Shown: positions 12,814 through 21,645 of the stretch, in pieces | Layout: each line of letters starts with the position of its first letter | Numbering within the stretch: position 1 is the stretch's first letter | From: Serratia sp. PL17 | Lineage (GTDB): Bacteria > Pseudomonadota > Gammaproteobacteria > Enterobacterales > Enterobacteriaceae | Direction: 5' to 3' | DNA: 64,000 bases | Assembly (NCBI RefSeq): GCF_017832355.1 | Contig: NZ_JAFIBY010000009.1 | Coordinates: forward strand, 1 to 64,000 | Position numbers and translations under genes: made by a program | Notes under the pieces: model-generated | The model's database searches: none | The model's input: only the letters and a program-made list of their open reading frames with translations | Told to the model about the DNA's origin: nothing

Positions 12814-13662
12814 TTACGCGCGATAAAAAGGTTTATCCCCCAGAATGGTCGCGCGGTGCATGATGCGCCGCTGCGGCAGATAATCCGCGTTGGCGTAATG
12901 CTGCGTCACGCGGTTATCCCAAATGGCAATGTCATTTTCCTGCCAGCGCCAACGCACCTGGAATTCCGGTTTGGTAATATGCGCAAACAGGAAATTCAGC
13001 AGTGCATCGCTTTCCTTTGGTGCCAAATCAACAATCCTGGTGGTAAAGCCTTCATTGACGAACAGCGCCTGACGACCACTCACGGGATGGGTCCGCACCA
13101 CCGGATGCAACAAAGGGGGATTTTTCTGCACCGCCAACTGCCAGCGCTGGTGTTCCTCTTCGCTACCACGATGCTTATGCTCCGGGAATGACTTGGTAAA
13201 ATCATGTTCCGCCCTCAACCCCGCCAACAATTGCCTGAACGGTTCAGACAGCGCGTCATAAGCCGCAATACCACTGGCCCACAGCGTGTCACCACCGGCA
13301 GAAGGCAGCGTTTTCGCCGCCAAAATTGCCCCCAGCGGCGGGTTTTCGATAAAGGTCACGTCGGTATGCCAGTTATCATTGTCCGGCGGATTATTATCAT
13401 GGGTATCCAGCACGATGATCTCTTTCACATCGGCGGCCTGCGGGTAGACCGGGTGGATGTGCAGATCACCGAAGCGACCGGCTAAATTACGCTGCTGCAA
13501 GGGTGTAATTGGCTGATTACGCAAGAACAGCACTTGGTGTTTCAGCAAGGCATGGTAAAGCTGCTCGAATTGACCGTCGCCCAGCGGTCTTGCCAGCTCA
13601 ACGTTTTCCACCAGCGCACCGATATAGGGGCCCAACGGGATGATATTCAAACGTTCGTTCAT
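12814..13662 (-). CDS. tauD: Taurine dioxygenase TauD
   Basis: TauD is the Fe(II)/2-oxoglutarate-dependent enzyme that converts taurine to aminoacetaldehyde and sulfite during sulfate starvation. The 282-residue protein carries the iron-binding HxD in NWHTDVTF and the distal His in the [12 protein letters not shown] region. The 2-oxoglutarate-binding Arg is in [12 protein letters not shown]. The ATG at 13662 is the homologous start and overlaps the tauC stop (ATGA). It is the last gene of tauABCD. Confidence 0.98.
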   Translation of the reverse strand: MNERLNIIPLGPYIGALVENVELARPLGDGQFEQLYHALLKHQVLFLRNQPITPLQQRNLAGRFGDLHIHPVYPQAADVKEIIVLDTHDNNPPDNDNWHTDVTFIENPPLGAILAAKTLPSAGGDTLWASGIAAYDALSEPFRQLLAGLRAEHDFTKSFPEHKHRGSEEEHQRWQLAVQKNPPLLHPVVRTHPVSGRQALFVNEGFTTRIVDLAPKESDALLNFLFAHITKPEFQVRWRWQENDIAIWDNRVTQHYANADYLPQRRIMHRATILGDKPFYRA

Positions 13663-14495
13663 TGTTGTACTCCATGCCACGGGGTCAATCGGCGCTGCAA
13701 GGCGCGCAGCCCCAGCTCCAACCCAAATGCAATAATCGCAATCACGCCAATGCCAGCCAGCACCACATCGGTAGCCAGAAACTCACCGGCGGATTGCACC
13801 ATAAATCCGAGGCCGCGAGTGGCGGCAATCAGCTCCGCGGCCACCAACGTCGACCAACCGACCCCGAGCCCAATACGGATGCCGGTCAAAATCTCAGGCA
13901 GCGCGCTCGGCAACACCACAAAACGCAGCACCTGCCAGCGGCTGGCGCCCAAGGCTTGGGCAGCCCGCACACGAACCTGAGCCACACTGCGCACGCCAGC
14001 GACGGCCGACAATGTTACCGGGGCGAAAATCGCCAGATAAATCAGTAATATCTTTGAGGTTTCGCCGATGCCGAACCAAATCACCATCAGGGGTAAATAG
14101 GCCAATGGCGGCACCGGCCGATAAATTTCAATCAGCGGATCGAGAATGCCACGCACCGTCTCATTCAATCCCATCGCGATCCCCACCGGGACCCCGATAA
14201 TCACCGCGGCCAGCAGCGCCACCAGAATGCGCCCCAGGCTGGCGGCCAAGTGTTGCCACAGCGTGGCATCCATAAAGCCCTGCGGGCTGGCAATCGTGAT
14301 GAGCTGATGCAATACCTGCTGCGGAGCAGGCAAAAATAATGGGCTAATCAGGTTCAGCGCCGTGACACTCCACCAGGCGGCCAATACCACCAACAAGGTC
14401 GCACTGCTTAGCCAGACATTACGCGGTACGCTAAACCGACGACGCACAACCACCTGCGGCTGAGCAACCTCTTTGAGAGCGGAATGCAGACTCAT
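13659..14495 (-). CDS. tauC: Taurine ABC transporter permease TauC
   Basis: TauC is the inner-membrane permease of the TauABC taurine importer. The 278-residue protein has about six membrane segments and the permease loop [20 protein letters not shown] (the EAA-like contact with TauB). The start is ATG 14495, which overlaps the tauB stop as ATGA and gives the family length. The longest frame would add 29 codons inside tauB. Confidence 0.97.
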   Translation of the reverse strand: MSLHSALKEVAQPQVVVRRRFSVPRNVWLSSATLLVVLAAWWSVTALNLISPLFLPAPQQVLHQLITIASPQGFMDATLWQHLAASLGRILVALLAAVIIGVPVGIAMGLNETVRGILDPLIEIYRPVPPLAYLPLMVIWFGIGETSKILLIYLAIFAPVTLSAVAGVRSVAQVRVRAAQALGASRWQVLRFVVLPSALPEILTGIRIGLGVGWSTLVAAELIAATRGLGFMVQSAGEFLATDVVLAGIGVIAIIAFGLELGLRALQRRLTPWHGVQQ

Positions 14496-15259
14496 AGCAA
14501 GGCCTCGCGCTGTTGGAATACTTTGCTCAGCACATATTCGCGCTGCGCGATAAATTCGGGATCGGATTTGATTGAACGGCAAGCCTCGCCGTCGGCATAA
14601 CGCTGGCCGAAGTTCAGCGACAAACGTTCCACCACCTGGCCCGGCCCCGGCGACAACAGCAACAGCTCGCTAGCAAGGAACACCGCCTCTTCAATATCAT
14701 GGGTGATCAGAAGCACCTGCTTGCCGGTATCACGCCAAATGGTCAGTAACAGCTCCTGCATTTGCTCACGGGTAAAAGCATCCAGCGCGCCGAACGGCTC
14801 ATCCAACAATAGCAGGCGAGGATCGGCTGCCAGCGCACGTGCAATACCCACCCGCTGCCGCATGCCACCAGAAAGCTGCCAGATGAAATGCTGTTCGTAA
14901 CCCGCCAACCCGACGTGCTGTAACATCTGCTGCGCCACCTGGCGACGCTGTTGTTTGCCAACGCCGGCCAGCTGCAGGCCAAACTCAACGTTATCCACCA
15001 CATTGCGCCACGGCAGTAAACCCTCATGCTGGAACACCACGCCCCGCTCGGCGCCAGGGCCATTCACGGTCGTTCCATCCAGCGTGATGCTGCCAGCTGA
15101 AGGCTCAATAAACCCGGCGATCAAATTCAGCAGCGTGGTTTTGCCGCAGCCCGAGGGGCCAAGCACCACCACCAGTTGCCCTGCGGCAATTTGGAACGAG
15201 ACGTCGCGCAGCGCTGGACGCCCCTGATATTCTGCTGAAAGGTGATTAACGTTTAGCAT
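14492..15259 (-). CDS. tauB: Taurine ABC transporter ATP-binding protein TauB
   Basis: TauB is the ATPase of the taurine importer. The 255-residue protein has Walker [10 protein letters not shown] (about residue 34), the Q-loop FQHEGLLPW, the signature [15 protein letters not shown], Walker [13 protein letters not shown] and the switch histidine [10 protein letters not shown]. It lies 9 bp after tauA. Confidence 0.98.
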   Translation of the reverse strand: MLNVNHLSAEYQGRPALRDVSFQIAAGQLVVVLGPSGCGKTTLLNLIAGFIEPSAGSITLDGTTVNGPGAERGVVFQHEGLLPWRNVVDNVEFGLQLAGVGKQQRRQVAQQMLQHVGLAGYEQHFIWQLSGGMRQRVGIARALAADPRLLLLDEPFGALDAFTREQMQELLLTIWRDTGKQVLLITHDIEEAVFLASELLLLSPGPGQVVERLSLNFGQRYADGEACRSIKSDPEFIAQREYVLSKVFQQREALL

Positions 15260-15268
15260 TCTGCTCCC

Positions 15269-16264
15269 TTACGACTGCGGCGCAGCCTGCACCTGTTTTA
15301 CAAAACGATCGGTGACATAGGCACTGTAATCACTGTCGACCTGTGGAATTTTGCCCTGTTGTTTGAGGAATTCCGCCGTATCGTGAATAGCCTTGTCCAC
15401 CGGCTGACCCAACTGGGTGATCTGCTCCGCAACCGGCAGGTAGGTATTGCCCTTCACCAAGACCGGTATCTGCTCTTCCGGCACACCGCTTAGACGGGCC
15501 AGCGTACTGAGATTTCCTTTGTCCTTCAGCCACTGATCCGGCTGCGCCAGATAGGCTTTTTGGGCATTCAGCGCACTGGCAGCAAAGGCCGTTACCACTT
15601 CAGGATGTTTTTCTGCAAAGTCTTTACGCACCACCCAGACATCAAGGGTCGGAGCCCCCCACTGTCCGACCTCGGCAGAATCCGTCAGCACCTTGCCTTG
15701 TTTGGCCAACTCATTGACCACCGGTGCCCAGACATAGGCCCCATCGATATCACCGCGTTGCCAGGCAGCGGCAATGGCCGGTGGTTGTAAATTAAGAATG
15801 TTGACCTGCTCAGGTTTGATACCCCAGTGCTTCAACGAGGCTAGCAGGCTGTAATGGGTGGTAGAGATAAAGGGCACAGCGATGCGTTTGCCGATCAAGT
15901 CCTGTGGACTTTTAATCGTCTTCTTCACCACCAGGGCCTCGGAGCTGCCAAGTTGTGAGGCGATCAAGAACACTTCGATAGGGAGTTTCTGGCTGGCGGC
16001 TACTGCCAGTGGACTGGAGCCGATATTACCGATCTGCACGTCGCCGGAGGCTAGCGCACGTAACACGCTTGAGCCGCTGTCAAACTTACGCCAGTCAACG
16101 GTGGCACCGGACTGTTTAGCGAAGCTATTTTCCGCCTGCGCTACCTTGGCAGGTTCCGCCGACGTTTGGTACGCCACGGTCACGTCCACTGCGTAGGCGC
16201 TGGCCGTACTGAGTGAGAACACCAGAAGTGCCGCGCTGCGTAATGAAAAGAGTTTGCTCGCCAT
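15269..16264 (-). CDS. tauA: Taurine-binding periplasmic protein TauA
   Basis: TauA captures taurine in the periplasm for TauBC. The 331-residue protein has a signal peptide (MASKLFSLRSAALLVFSLST..., cut near SAYA). The mature part starts VDVTVAYQTSAEPAKVAQAENSF and contains VDWRKFDSGSSVLRALASGD, typical of the sulfonate/taurine-binding family. It is the first gene of the operon. In E. coli the operon depends on Cbl and CysB. The 124-bp upstream gap is AT-rich (16331-16350), but I cannot define an activator site. Confidence 0.97.
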   Translation of the reverse strand: MASKLFSLRSAALLVFSLSTASAYAVDVTVAYQTSAEPAKVAQAENSFAKQSGATVDWRKFDSGSSVLRALASGDVQIGNIGSSPLAVAASQKLPIEVFLIASQLGSSEALVVKKTIKSPQDLIGKRIAVPFISTTHYSLLASLKHWGIKPEQVNILNLQPPAIAAAWQRGDIDGAYVWAPVVNELAKQGKVLTDSAEVGQWGAPTLDVWVVRKDFAEKHPEVVTAFAASALNAQKAYLAQPDQWLKDKGNLSTLARLSGVPEEQIPVLVKGNTYLPVAEQITQLGQPVDKAIHDTAEFLKQQGKIPQVDSDYSAYVTDRFVKQVQAAPQS

Positions 16265-16388
16265 GGTCCGCTCCAATGATAAAAGTCTGTTCAGTTGCTG
16301 ACAGTTTTATCTGAGCGGTGACGAGCTATAAAAGAATAAAAAAAACTTCGTTATTACCCTAGAGAATATGAATTACAGGAAATCATCA

Positions 16389-17171
16389 TCACGCCAACAG
16401 TTCCCCACGCAGGAAAACCCGGGCGTAACCACCAATCAAGGTGCGATCCCCCTTCAGTTCGCAGAACAATTCACCACCGCGCACTGAAACCTGGCGTGCG
16501 CGCAGTTGATGACGCCCCAGACGAGCGGTCCAATACGGCATCAACGTGCAGTGTGCTGAGCCGGTTACCGGGTCTTCGCCGCCGTCGAGGGTGAAATAGC
16601 GGGAGACAAAGTCTACCGTTTCGCCCGGAGCACTGACGATCACCGCACGGCCGGTCAGGGCAATTAATGCCGGGACATCGGGGTGTACTGCCCGTACCTG
16701 CGCTTCATTTTCCAGCACCACCAGCAGCGCATTGGCCTGCCACACTTCCTGCACAGGGATCCCCAATAGCGCCGCCAACCCGGCAGGCTCTTCGATCTTC
16801 TGCGGTGGCCGAGACGGGAAGTCCAAAATCAAACGTTCACCATCCTCGACATCACGCTTAACGTACAGGTCGCCGCTTGCCGAGCGGAACCGAATATCTT
16901 GCAACGCCGGGTTTACCGCACTGAATATCACGTGCGCCGCCGCTAACGTGCCATGGCCACACAGATCGACCTCGCGCTGAGGTGTAAACCAGCGAATAGC
17001 CGACATATCGCCATCGTCCCAGACAAAACTGGTCTCCGGCAGACTCAGTTCATTGGCGATAGCCTGCATCTCTGCGGCCGACAATGGATGCTTCAGCAGG
17101 CAGACGCCGGCAGGGTTACCGCGGAACCCTTCGCCGGTAAAAGCCGCCACGTGGAAGTAATTTTCTGCCAT
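16389..17171 (-). CDS. PhzF family isomerase/epimerase-like protein
   Basis: This 260-residue protein belongs to the PhzF family, related to diaminopimelate epimerase. The family includes the phenazine isomerase PhzF and many members of unknown substrate. Visible family features are FTGEGFRGNPAGVCLL (residues 8-23), the conserved active-site Glu in LSLPETSFV, the CGHGTLAAAHV motif and DPVTGSAHCTLMPYW. No phenazine genes are nearby, so the substrate is unknown. The start is ATG 17171 (MAENYFHVAAF). The LysE-type exporter lies 10 bp upstream on the same strand, so the two may work together in making or exporting a small metabolite. Confidence 0.85.
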   Translation of the reverse strand: MAENYFHVAAFTGEGFRGNPAGVCLLKHPLSAAEMQAIANELSLPETSFVWDDGDMSAIRWFTPQREVDLCGHGTLAAAHVIFSAVNPALQDIRFRSASGDLYVKRDVEDGERLILDFPSRPPQKIEEPAGLAALLGIPVQEVWQANALLVVLENEAQVRAVHPDVPALIALTGRAVIVSAPGETVDFVSRYFTLDGGEDPVTGSAHCTLMPYWTARLGRHQLRARQVSVRGGELFCELKGDRTLIGGYARVFLRGELLA

Positions 17172-17181
17172 CTGCAATTCC

Positions 17182-17784
17182 TTAATGCCAGATGAGTAAC
17201 ACACAGGCCGCCGTCAGCAGCCCCATAGAAACATTAAAGATGATCCAGGCCTTTTTGCTGCGTAACAGGCGGCCAATCACCGTACCAAATCCCAGCCAAA
17301 TCACCCCGGCGACGATATTCACCACCAAAATGCCCAGCGAGATTGCCAGAATCGACGTATTGTATTTATCGCCCGCCAGGCTGAAGCTTGCCACCGCCCC
17401 CAATGCCATCAACCAGGCCTTGGGGTTAAGGAACTGCAACAGCCAGCCCTGGTACAGACGTATCGGTTTGGGTGGCGCCACATCGGTTTCCAGTTTTTCA
17501 TAGGCTGCCGTCGCCACTTTCCACGCCAGCCACAGCAGGTACAGGCTACCGAGAATTTTCAGCACCAGGTGCAATGCGGGGTAAACCAGTATCAGGCTAC
17601 CCACGCCGAACGCCACCAGCAGCAAAATACTTTGCATGCCCAACATGATGCCAATCATCAGCAGCAGTGAGCGCATAAAACCAAAGTTGGCGCCGGAAGT
17701 TGTCAGTAACATATTGTTTGGGCCAGGCGTGATCGCAGCAACCCACAAGAAGCCTAACATCGAAAGAAATAAACTCGGTTCCAT
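17182..17784 (-). CDS. LysE/RhtB family exporter
   Basis: This 200-residue membrane protein of the LysE/RhtB amino-acid or metabolite efflux family has about six hydrophobic segments. The family motif AAITPGPNNMLL lies near residues 16-27, and FLNPKAWLMALG lies mid-protein. The ATG at 17784 has a GAGGAG ribosome-binding site about 9 nt upstream and is preferred to the GTG six codons earlier. It is cotranscribed with the PhzF-like gene. The exported substrate cannot be read from the sequence. Confidence 0.88.
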   Translation of the reverse strand: MEPSLFLSMLGFLWVAAITPGPNNMLLTTSGANFGFMRSLLLMIGIMLGMQSILLLVAFGVGSLILVYPALHLVLKILGSLYLLWLAWKVATAAYEKLETDVAPPKPIRLYQGWLLQFLNPKAWLMALGAVASFSLAGDKYNTSILAISLGILVVNIVAGVIWLGFGTVIGRLLRSKKAWIIFNVSMGLLTAACVLLIWH

Positions 17785-17902
17785 GAGGTGGGTGCTCCTC
17801 ACCCAGGGGGATTTTTTGCAGTATTATTGTTAACTCAGGTAGTGAAGCTAACAGCGCACTATTAATCTCACAATAGCCGCCAAAAAGATTTTTATTCACG
17901 TT

Positions 17903-18883
17903 ATGCATGAATCCTTTCGCCCTTTGACCGGGGCCAGTAATCCACATTTACAGACACTGTTGCCACGGTTGGTGCGCCGCCGCGTGCAGCTAAAACCGCA
18001 CTGGCAAAGGCTGGAATTGCCCGACGGTGATTTTGTCGATCTTGCCTGGAGCGAAGATCCCGCCCTGGCCAGCCACAAGCCACGCGTGGTCCTGTTTCAC
18101 GGGCTGGAAGGGAGTTTCTATAGCCCCTATGCCCACGGTCAGCTCAGCGCCTGGCGCGAAAAAGGGTGGCTCGGCGTGGTGATGCATTTTCGCGGCTGTA
18201 GCGGCGTCCCCAACCGTAAATCACGTATTTATCATTCCGGCGAAACGGAGGATGCACGCTTCTTCCTGCAGTGGCTACGAACCACCTACGGAGAAGTACC
18301 AACCGCCGCGGTGGGCGTCTCGCTCGGCGGCAACATGTTGGCCTGCTATCTGTCCCAGCAAGGAAACAAGAGTTTGCTGCACGCTGCCGTCGTGGTATCT
18401 GCGCCGCTGATGTTGGAACCTTGTTCATGGCGAATGGACCAAGGCTTCTCACGGGTTTACCAGCGATACTTGCTCGGGCAATTGAAACAGAATGCCACCC
18501 GTAAATTATTGCACTACCCAGACACCCTGCCGCTTAAGCTGACGCAGCTTAATGCGTTGCGCCGCATCCGTGACTTTGACGATGCCATTACGTCACGCAT
18601 CCATGGTTTCAACGACGCCACTGACTATTACCGTCGTTGCAGTGCCTTACCGCTGCTGCCGGCGATCCAAACACCGCTGCTGATCATCCATGCCAAAGAC
18701 GATCCCTTTATGACCGCCGAGGTGATCCCCGACGTGGCCACACTGCCACACAATATCGAATACCAGTTGACCGAGTTTGGCGGCCACGTCGGCTTTGTCG
18801 GCGGCACGTTGAACAAACCCCATATGTGGCTGGAATACCGTATTCCATCCTGGCTTGCCCCTTATCTGGAAACAACCTCGTGA
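17903..18883 (+). CDS. yheT: YheT family alpha/beta hydrolase
   Basis: This 326-residue hydrolase of the YheT/AB-hydrolase-4 family aligns with E. coli YheT ([34 protein letters not shown]). The nucleophile elbow is GVSLGGN (around residue 146), the oxyanion loop is LFHGLEGS, the acid region is IHAKDDPF and the catalytic His is in GGHVGFVGG. The substrate is unproven in the family. It overlaps yheU by 4 bp. Confidence 0.95.
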   Translation: MHESFRPLTGASNPHLQTLLPRLVRRRVQLKPHWQRLELPDGDFVDLAWSEDPALASHKPRVVLFHGLEGSFYSPYAHGQLSAWREKGWLGVVMHFRGCSGVPNRKSRIYHSGETEDARFFLQWLRTTYGEVPTAAVGVSLGGNMLACYLSQQGNKSLLHAAVVVSAPLMLEPCSWRMDQGFSRVYQRYLLGQLKQNATRKLLHYPDTLPLKLTQLNALRRIRDFDDAITSRIHGFNDATDYYRRCSALPLLPAIQTPLLIIHAKDDPFMTAEVIPDVATLPHNIEYQLTEFGGHVGFVGGTLNKPHMWLEYRIPSWLAPYLETTS

Positions 18884-19113
18884 TTATCCCCTGGAAAGAA
18901 CTGGAAACTGAGACCCTTAATAGCCTGATCGAGTCCTTTGTGCTGCGAGAAGGGACGGACTACGGTGAGCACGAACGCTCGCTGGAGCAAAAAGTGGAAG
19001 ATGTGCGCCGTCAGCTGAAAAATGGCGAAGTATTGCTGGTGTGGTCAGAACTGCATGAAACCATCAACATCATGCCGCGAGGGCAGTTCCGGGCCGGGCA
19101 AGAAGAAATTTAG
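18880..19113 (+). CDS. yheU: YheU family protein
   Basis: This 77-residue conserved protein of unknown function aligns with E. coli YheU ([21 protein letters not shown], then [19 protein letters not shown] and [15 protein letters not shown]). The start is a GTG at 18880 that overlaps the yheT TGA as GTGA. The much longer frame upstream only runs through yheT out of phase. It is cotranscribed with yheT. Confidence 0.93.
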   Translation: MIIPWKELETETLNSLIESFVLREGTDYGEHERSLEQKVEDVRRQLKNGEVLLVWSELHETINIMPRGQFRAGQEEI

Positions 19114-19263
19114 TCTTGCTCGGTTCTATGACTGACGGAAAAAATCAGGTAACAATGGGCTATTGCAAACCAACGCGCGGAATTTTGCCCTTGGCGAAAG
19201 GGCGTCAAACAGACCAATAACCATAACTGACGCCTGCGCATTTAACACGGAGTGAGCACCACT

Positions 19264-20133
19264 ATGTCCGCCAAACATCCCGTTATCGCAGTGACCGGTT
19301 CTAGCGGAGCCGGCACTACCACGACCAGCGTGGCGTTCCGTAAAATCTTTCAGCAGCTGAATATCCGCGCCGCAGAGCTGGAAGGCGACAGTTTCCACCG
19401 CTATACCCGACCGGAAATGGATGCAGCTATCCGTAAAGCACGCGATCTCGGCCGTCATATCAGTTATTTCGGCCCCGAAGCCAACGACTTCGGCCTGCTG
19501 CAACAAAGCTTTCTCGACTACGGCAAGAACGGTACCGGCCGTTCACGCAAGTATCTGCATACCTACGATGAAGCGGTGCCCTATAACCAGGTTCCCGGTA
19601 CCTTTACACCTTGGGAGCCTTTACCGGCACCGACTGACGTGCTGTTCTATGAAGGGCTACACGGCGGCGTTGTGACCGAACACAACGACGTGGCCAAACA
19701 TGTCGACCTGCTGGTTGGCGTGGTGCCTATCGTGAATCTGGAATGGATTCAGAAGCTGATCCGCGATACCGGTGAACGCGGCCACTCCCGTGAAGCGGTG
19801 ATGGACTCGGTGGTACGTTCGATGGAGGATTACATCAACTACATTACGCCGCAGTTCTCACGCACCCATATCAACTTCCAGCGGGTACCCACGGTCGACA
19901 CGTCGAATCCGTTTGCCGCCAAGGCGATCCCTTCGCTGGACGAGAGCTTTGTGGTGATTCACTTCCGCGGCCTGGATCAAATCGACTTCCCTTATTTACT
20001 GGCGATGCTGCAGGGATCCTTTATCTCACACATCAATACGCTTGTGGTGCCGGGCGGCAAAATGGGGCTGGCGATGGAGCTGATCATGGCACCCTTGGTG
20101 CAGCGTCTGCTGGAAGGCAAAAAAATCGAATAA
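19264..20133 (+). CDS. prkB: Phosphoribulokinase-like protein PrkB
   Basis: This 289-residue P-loop kinase of the phosphoribulokinase family is identical in length to E. coli PrkB (YhfF-region gene). Its physiological substrate in enterobacteria is not established. Walker A is GSSGAGTTTTS (residues 13-23). Other motifs are EGDSFHRYTRPEMD and FYEGLHGGVV. ATG 19264 is preferred to one four codons earlier because of homology and the CGGAGTG site just upstream. It faces yhfA. Confidence 0.95.
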   Translation: MSAKHPVIAVTGSSGAGTTTTSVAFRKIFQQLNIRAAELEGDSFHRYTRPEMDAAIRKARDLGRHISYFGPEANDFGLLQQSFLDYGKNGTGRSRKYLHTYDEAVPYNQVPGTFTPWEPLPAPTDVLFYEGLHGGVVTEHNDVAKHVDLLVGVVPIVNLEWIQKLIRDTGERGHSREAVMDSVVRSMEDYINYITPQFSRTHINFQRVPTVDTSNPFAAKAIPSLDESFVVIHFRGLDQIDFPYLLAMLQGSFISHINTLVVPGGKMGLAMELIMAPLVQRLLEGKKIE

Positions 20134-20142
20134 GTGGATAGA

Positions 20143-20166
20143 GCGCGGCGATGGGCCGCGCCTTTT
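20143..20166. terminator. Terminator between prkB and yhfA
   Basis: The stem GCGCGGC/GGCCGCGC with a short ATG-type loop is followed by CTTTTCG, in the 38-bp gap between convergent genes. Confidence 0.6.
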
Positions 20167-20171
20167 CGCCA

Positions 20172-20579
20172 TTAGGCCACGTCGCGGATTTCAAAGCTGT
20201 GAGTCACGCTGGCGGCCTTACTCAGCATCAATGACACCGAGCAGTATTTCTCCGCCGAAAGGTTCACCGCCCGCTCAACGATTTTGTCGCTCAGATCTTT
20301 ACCGCTCACGATAAAGTGCAGGTTGATATGGGTGAACAGCCGCGGTGCTTCTTCACGTCGTTCAGAAGTCAGCTTGACCTCGCAATCACGCACATCATTA
20401 CGCCCTTTTTGCAGGATCGACACCACGTCGATAGCACTACAGCCCCCTACCGACATCAGCACCATTTCCATCGGGCTGGGCGCTTTGTCGCCCGCATTGC
20501 CGTCCATCAACACCTGATGGCCAGACGCGGATTCACCCAGAAACGTTAACCCTTCCACCCACTTAACTCTTGCCTGCAT
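20172..20579 (-). CDS. yhfA: OsmC family protein YhfA
   Basis: This 135-residue OsmC/Ohr-fold protein, of the YhfA subgroup, has no proven substrate. The second conserved cysteine region is clear (SAEKYCSVSLML), and the first appears as MSVGGCSAIDVV; both are typical redox cysteines of the fold. The start is ATG 20579 (MQARVKWVEGLTFLG), the homologous start. It is divergent from crp, as in E. coli. Confidence 0.95.
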   Translation of the reverse strand: MQARVKWVEGLTFLGESASGHQVLMDGNAGDKAPSPMEMVLMSVGGCSAIDVVSILQKGRNDVRDCEVKLTSERREEAPRLFTHINLHFIVSGKDLSDKIVERAVNLSAEKYCSVSLMLSKAASVTHSFEIRDVA

Positions 20580-20958
20580 ACTGGTCACTCCGGTTAATTT
20601 CTTAAAATCAGGGTACGCTTTCGCATAGAAACTGGCAACGGAACCTGATGCTAATCATGCTGAAGCGAGACAACACAAGACACCCGCCTCACTCTGTGCT
20701 ACAAACAGAGCCGCAATAAATCTTTCCGGGACACTGATTTCAGGGAAACTCCCAGGGAAAGGCTCCTTTACCGGTATGTTAACAGAATGTAGCTTGCAGC
20801 TCTCCCGGCAAGTTAATATGCTAGAGCGACAGCGTATATTTATGACACGCCTCAAAATCTGCTGATAGCCACCATTAAAACAACGGCGACAACAGGTTTT
20901 ACAGGGAACTCTGACCCCTGTGACACAAGGCAGCGATAACAACAGAGGATAACAGCGA
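20580..20958. promoter_or_regulatory. Divergent yhfA/crp regulatory region and crp leader
   Basis: This 379-bp spacer contains the segment CATGCTGAAGCGAGAC (20658-20673), which I recall being conserved in the E. coli crp leader, and AACAGAGGATAACAGCG just before crp. In E. coli this region carries CRP autoregulatory sites and a divergent promoter. Here I find no clear TGTGA-N6-TCACA site, only isolated half sites (for example CTGTGACAC at 20918-20926). Confidence 0.5.
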
Positions 20959-21591
20959 ATGGTTCTCGGCAAACCGCAAACAGACCCTACTCTCGAATGG
21001 TTCCTGTCTCATTGCCATATCCACAAATATCCATCCAAAAGTACGCTGATTCACCAAGGTGAAAAAGCCGAAACGCTTTACTACATCGTCAAAGGCTCCG
21101 TCGCGGTGCTGATTAAGGATGAAGAAGGTAAAGAGATGATTTTATCCTACCTTAACCAGGGGGATTTCATCGGCGAGCTTGGATTATTTGAAGAAGGTCA
21201 GGAGCGTAGCGCCTGGGTTAGGGCGAAGACCGCCTGTGAAGTGGCTGAAATTTCCTACAAGAAATTCCGCCAGTTAATTCAGGTCAACCCGGACATCCTG
21301 ATGCGCCTGTCAGCCCAGATGGCAAACCGTCTGCAGATAACATCTGAGAAAGTGGGTAACCTCGCCTTCTTGGACGTTACAGGCCGTATCGCGCAAACAC
21401 TGCTGAACCTGGCGAAACAACCTGATGCCATGACCCATCCTGATGGTATGCAGATTAAAATTACTCGTCAGGAAATTGGCCAAATCGTCGGTTGTTCACG
21501 TGAAACCGTTGGCCGTATTCTGAAAATGCTTGAAGATCAAAACCTGATCTCCGCCCACGGCAAAACCATTGTCGTTTACGGCACGCGTTAA
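20959..21591 (+). CDS. crp: cAMP receptor protein CRP
   Basis: CRP is the global cAMP-responsive activator. Its 210 residues match E. coli CRP. The cyclic-nucleotide domain has [24 protein letters not shown] and the phosphate-binding cassette [22 protein letters not shown]. The C-helix and the DNA-binding helix ([18 protein letters not shown]) are intact, with the DNA-contacting Arg and Glu residues. It ends IVVYGTR. It is followed by a strong terminator. Confidence 0.99.
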   Translation: MVLGKPQTDPTLEWFLSHCHIHKYPSKSTLIHQGEKAETLYYIVKGSVAVLIKDEEGKEMILSYLNQGDFIGELGLFEEGQERSAWVRAKTACEVAEISYKKFRQLIQVNPDILMRLSAQMANRLQITSEKVGNLAFLDVTGRIAQTLLNLAKQPDAMTHPDGMQIKITRQEIGQIVGCSRETVGRILKMLEDQNLISAHGKTIVVYGTR

Positions 21592-21597
21592 TCACTG

Positions 21598-21630
21598 AAA
21601 AAACGGCGCGATGATTCGCGCCGTTTTTTT
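21598..21630 (+). terminator. crp intrinsic terminator
   Basis: The perfect stem ACGGCGCGA/TTCGCGCCGT is followed by seven T residues, 10 bp after the crp stop and just before yhfK. Confidence 0.92.
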
Positions 21631-21645
21631 ATGCCCCAAGTCATC

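Noticed and set aside
18637-18879. Long plus-strand frame leading into yheU
   Set aside because: It runs through yheT in another phase. Only the part from the GTG at 18880 matches YheU.
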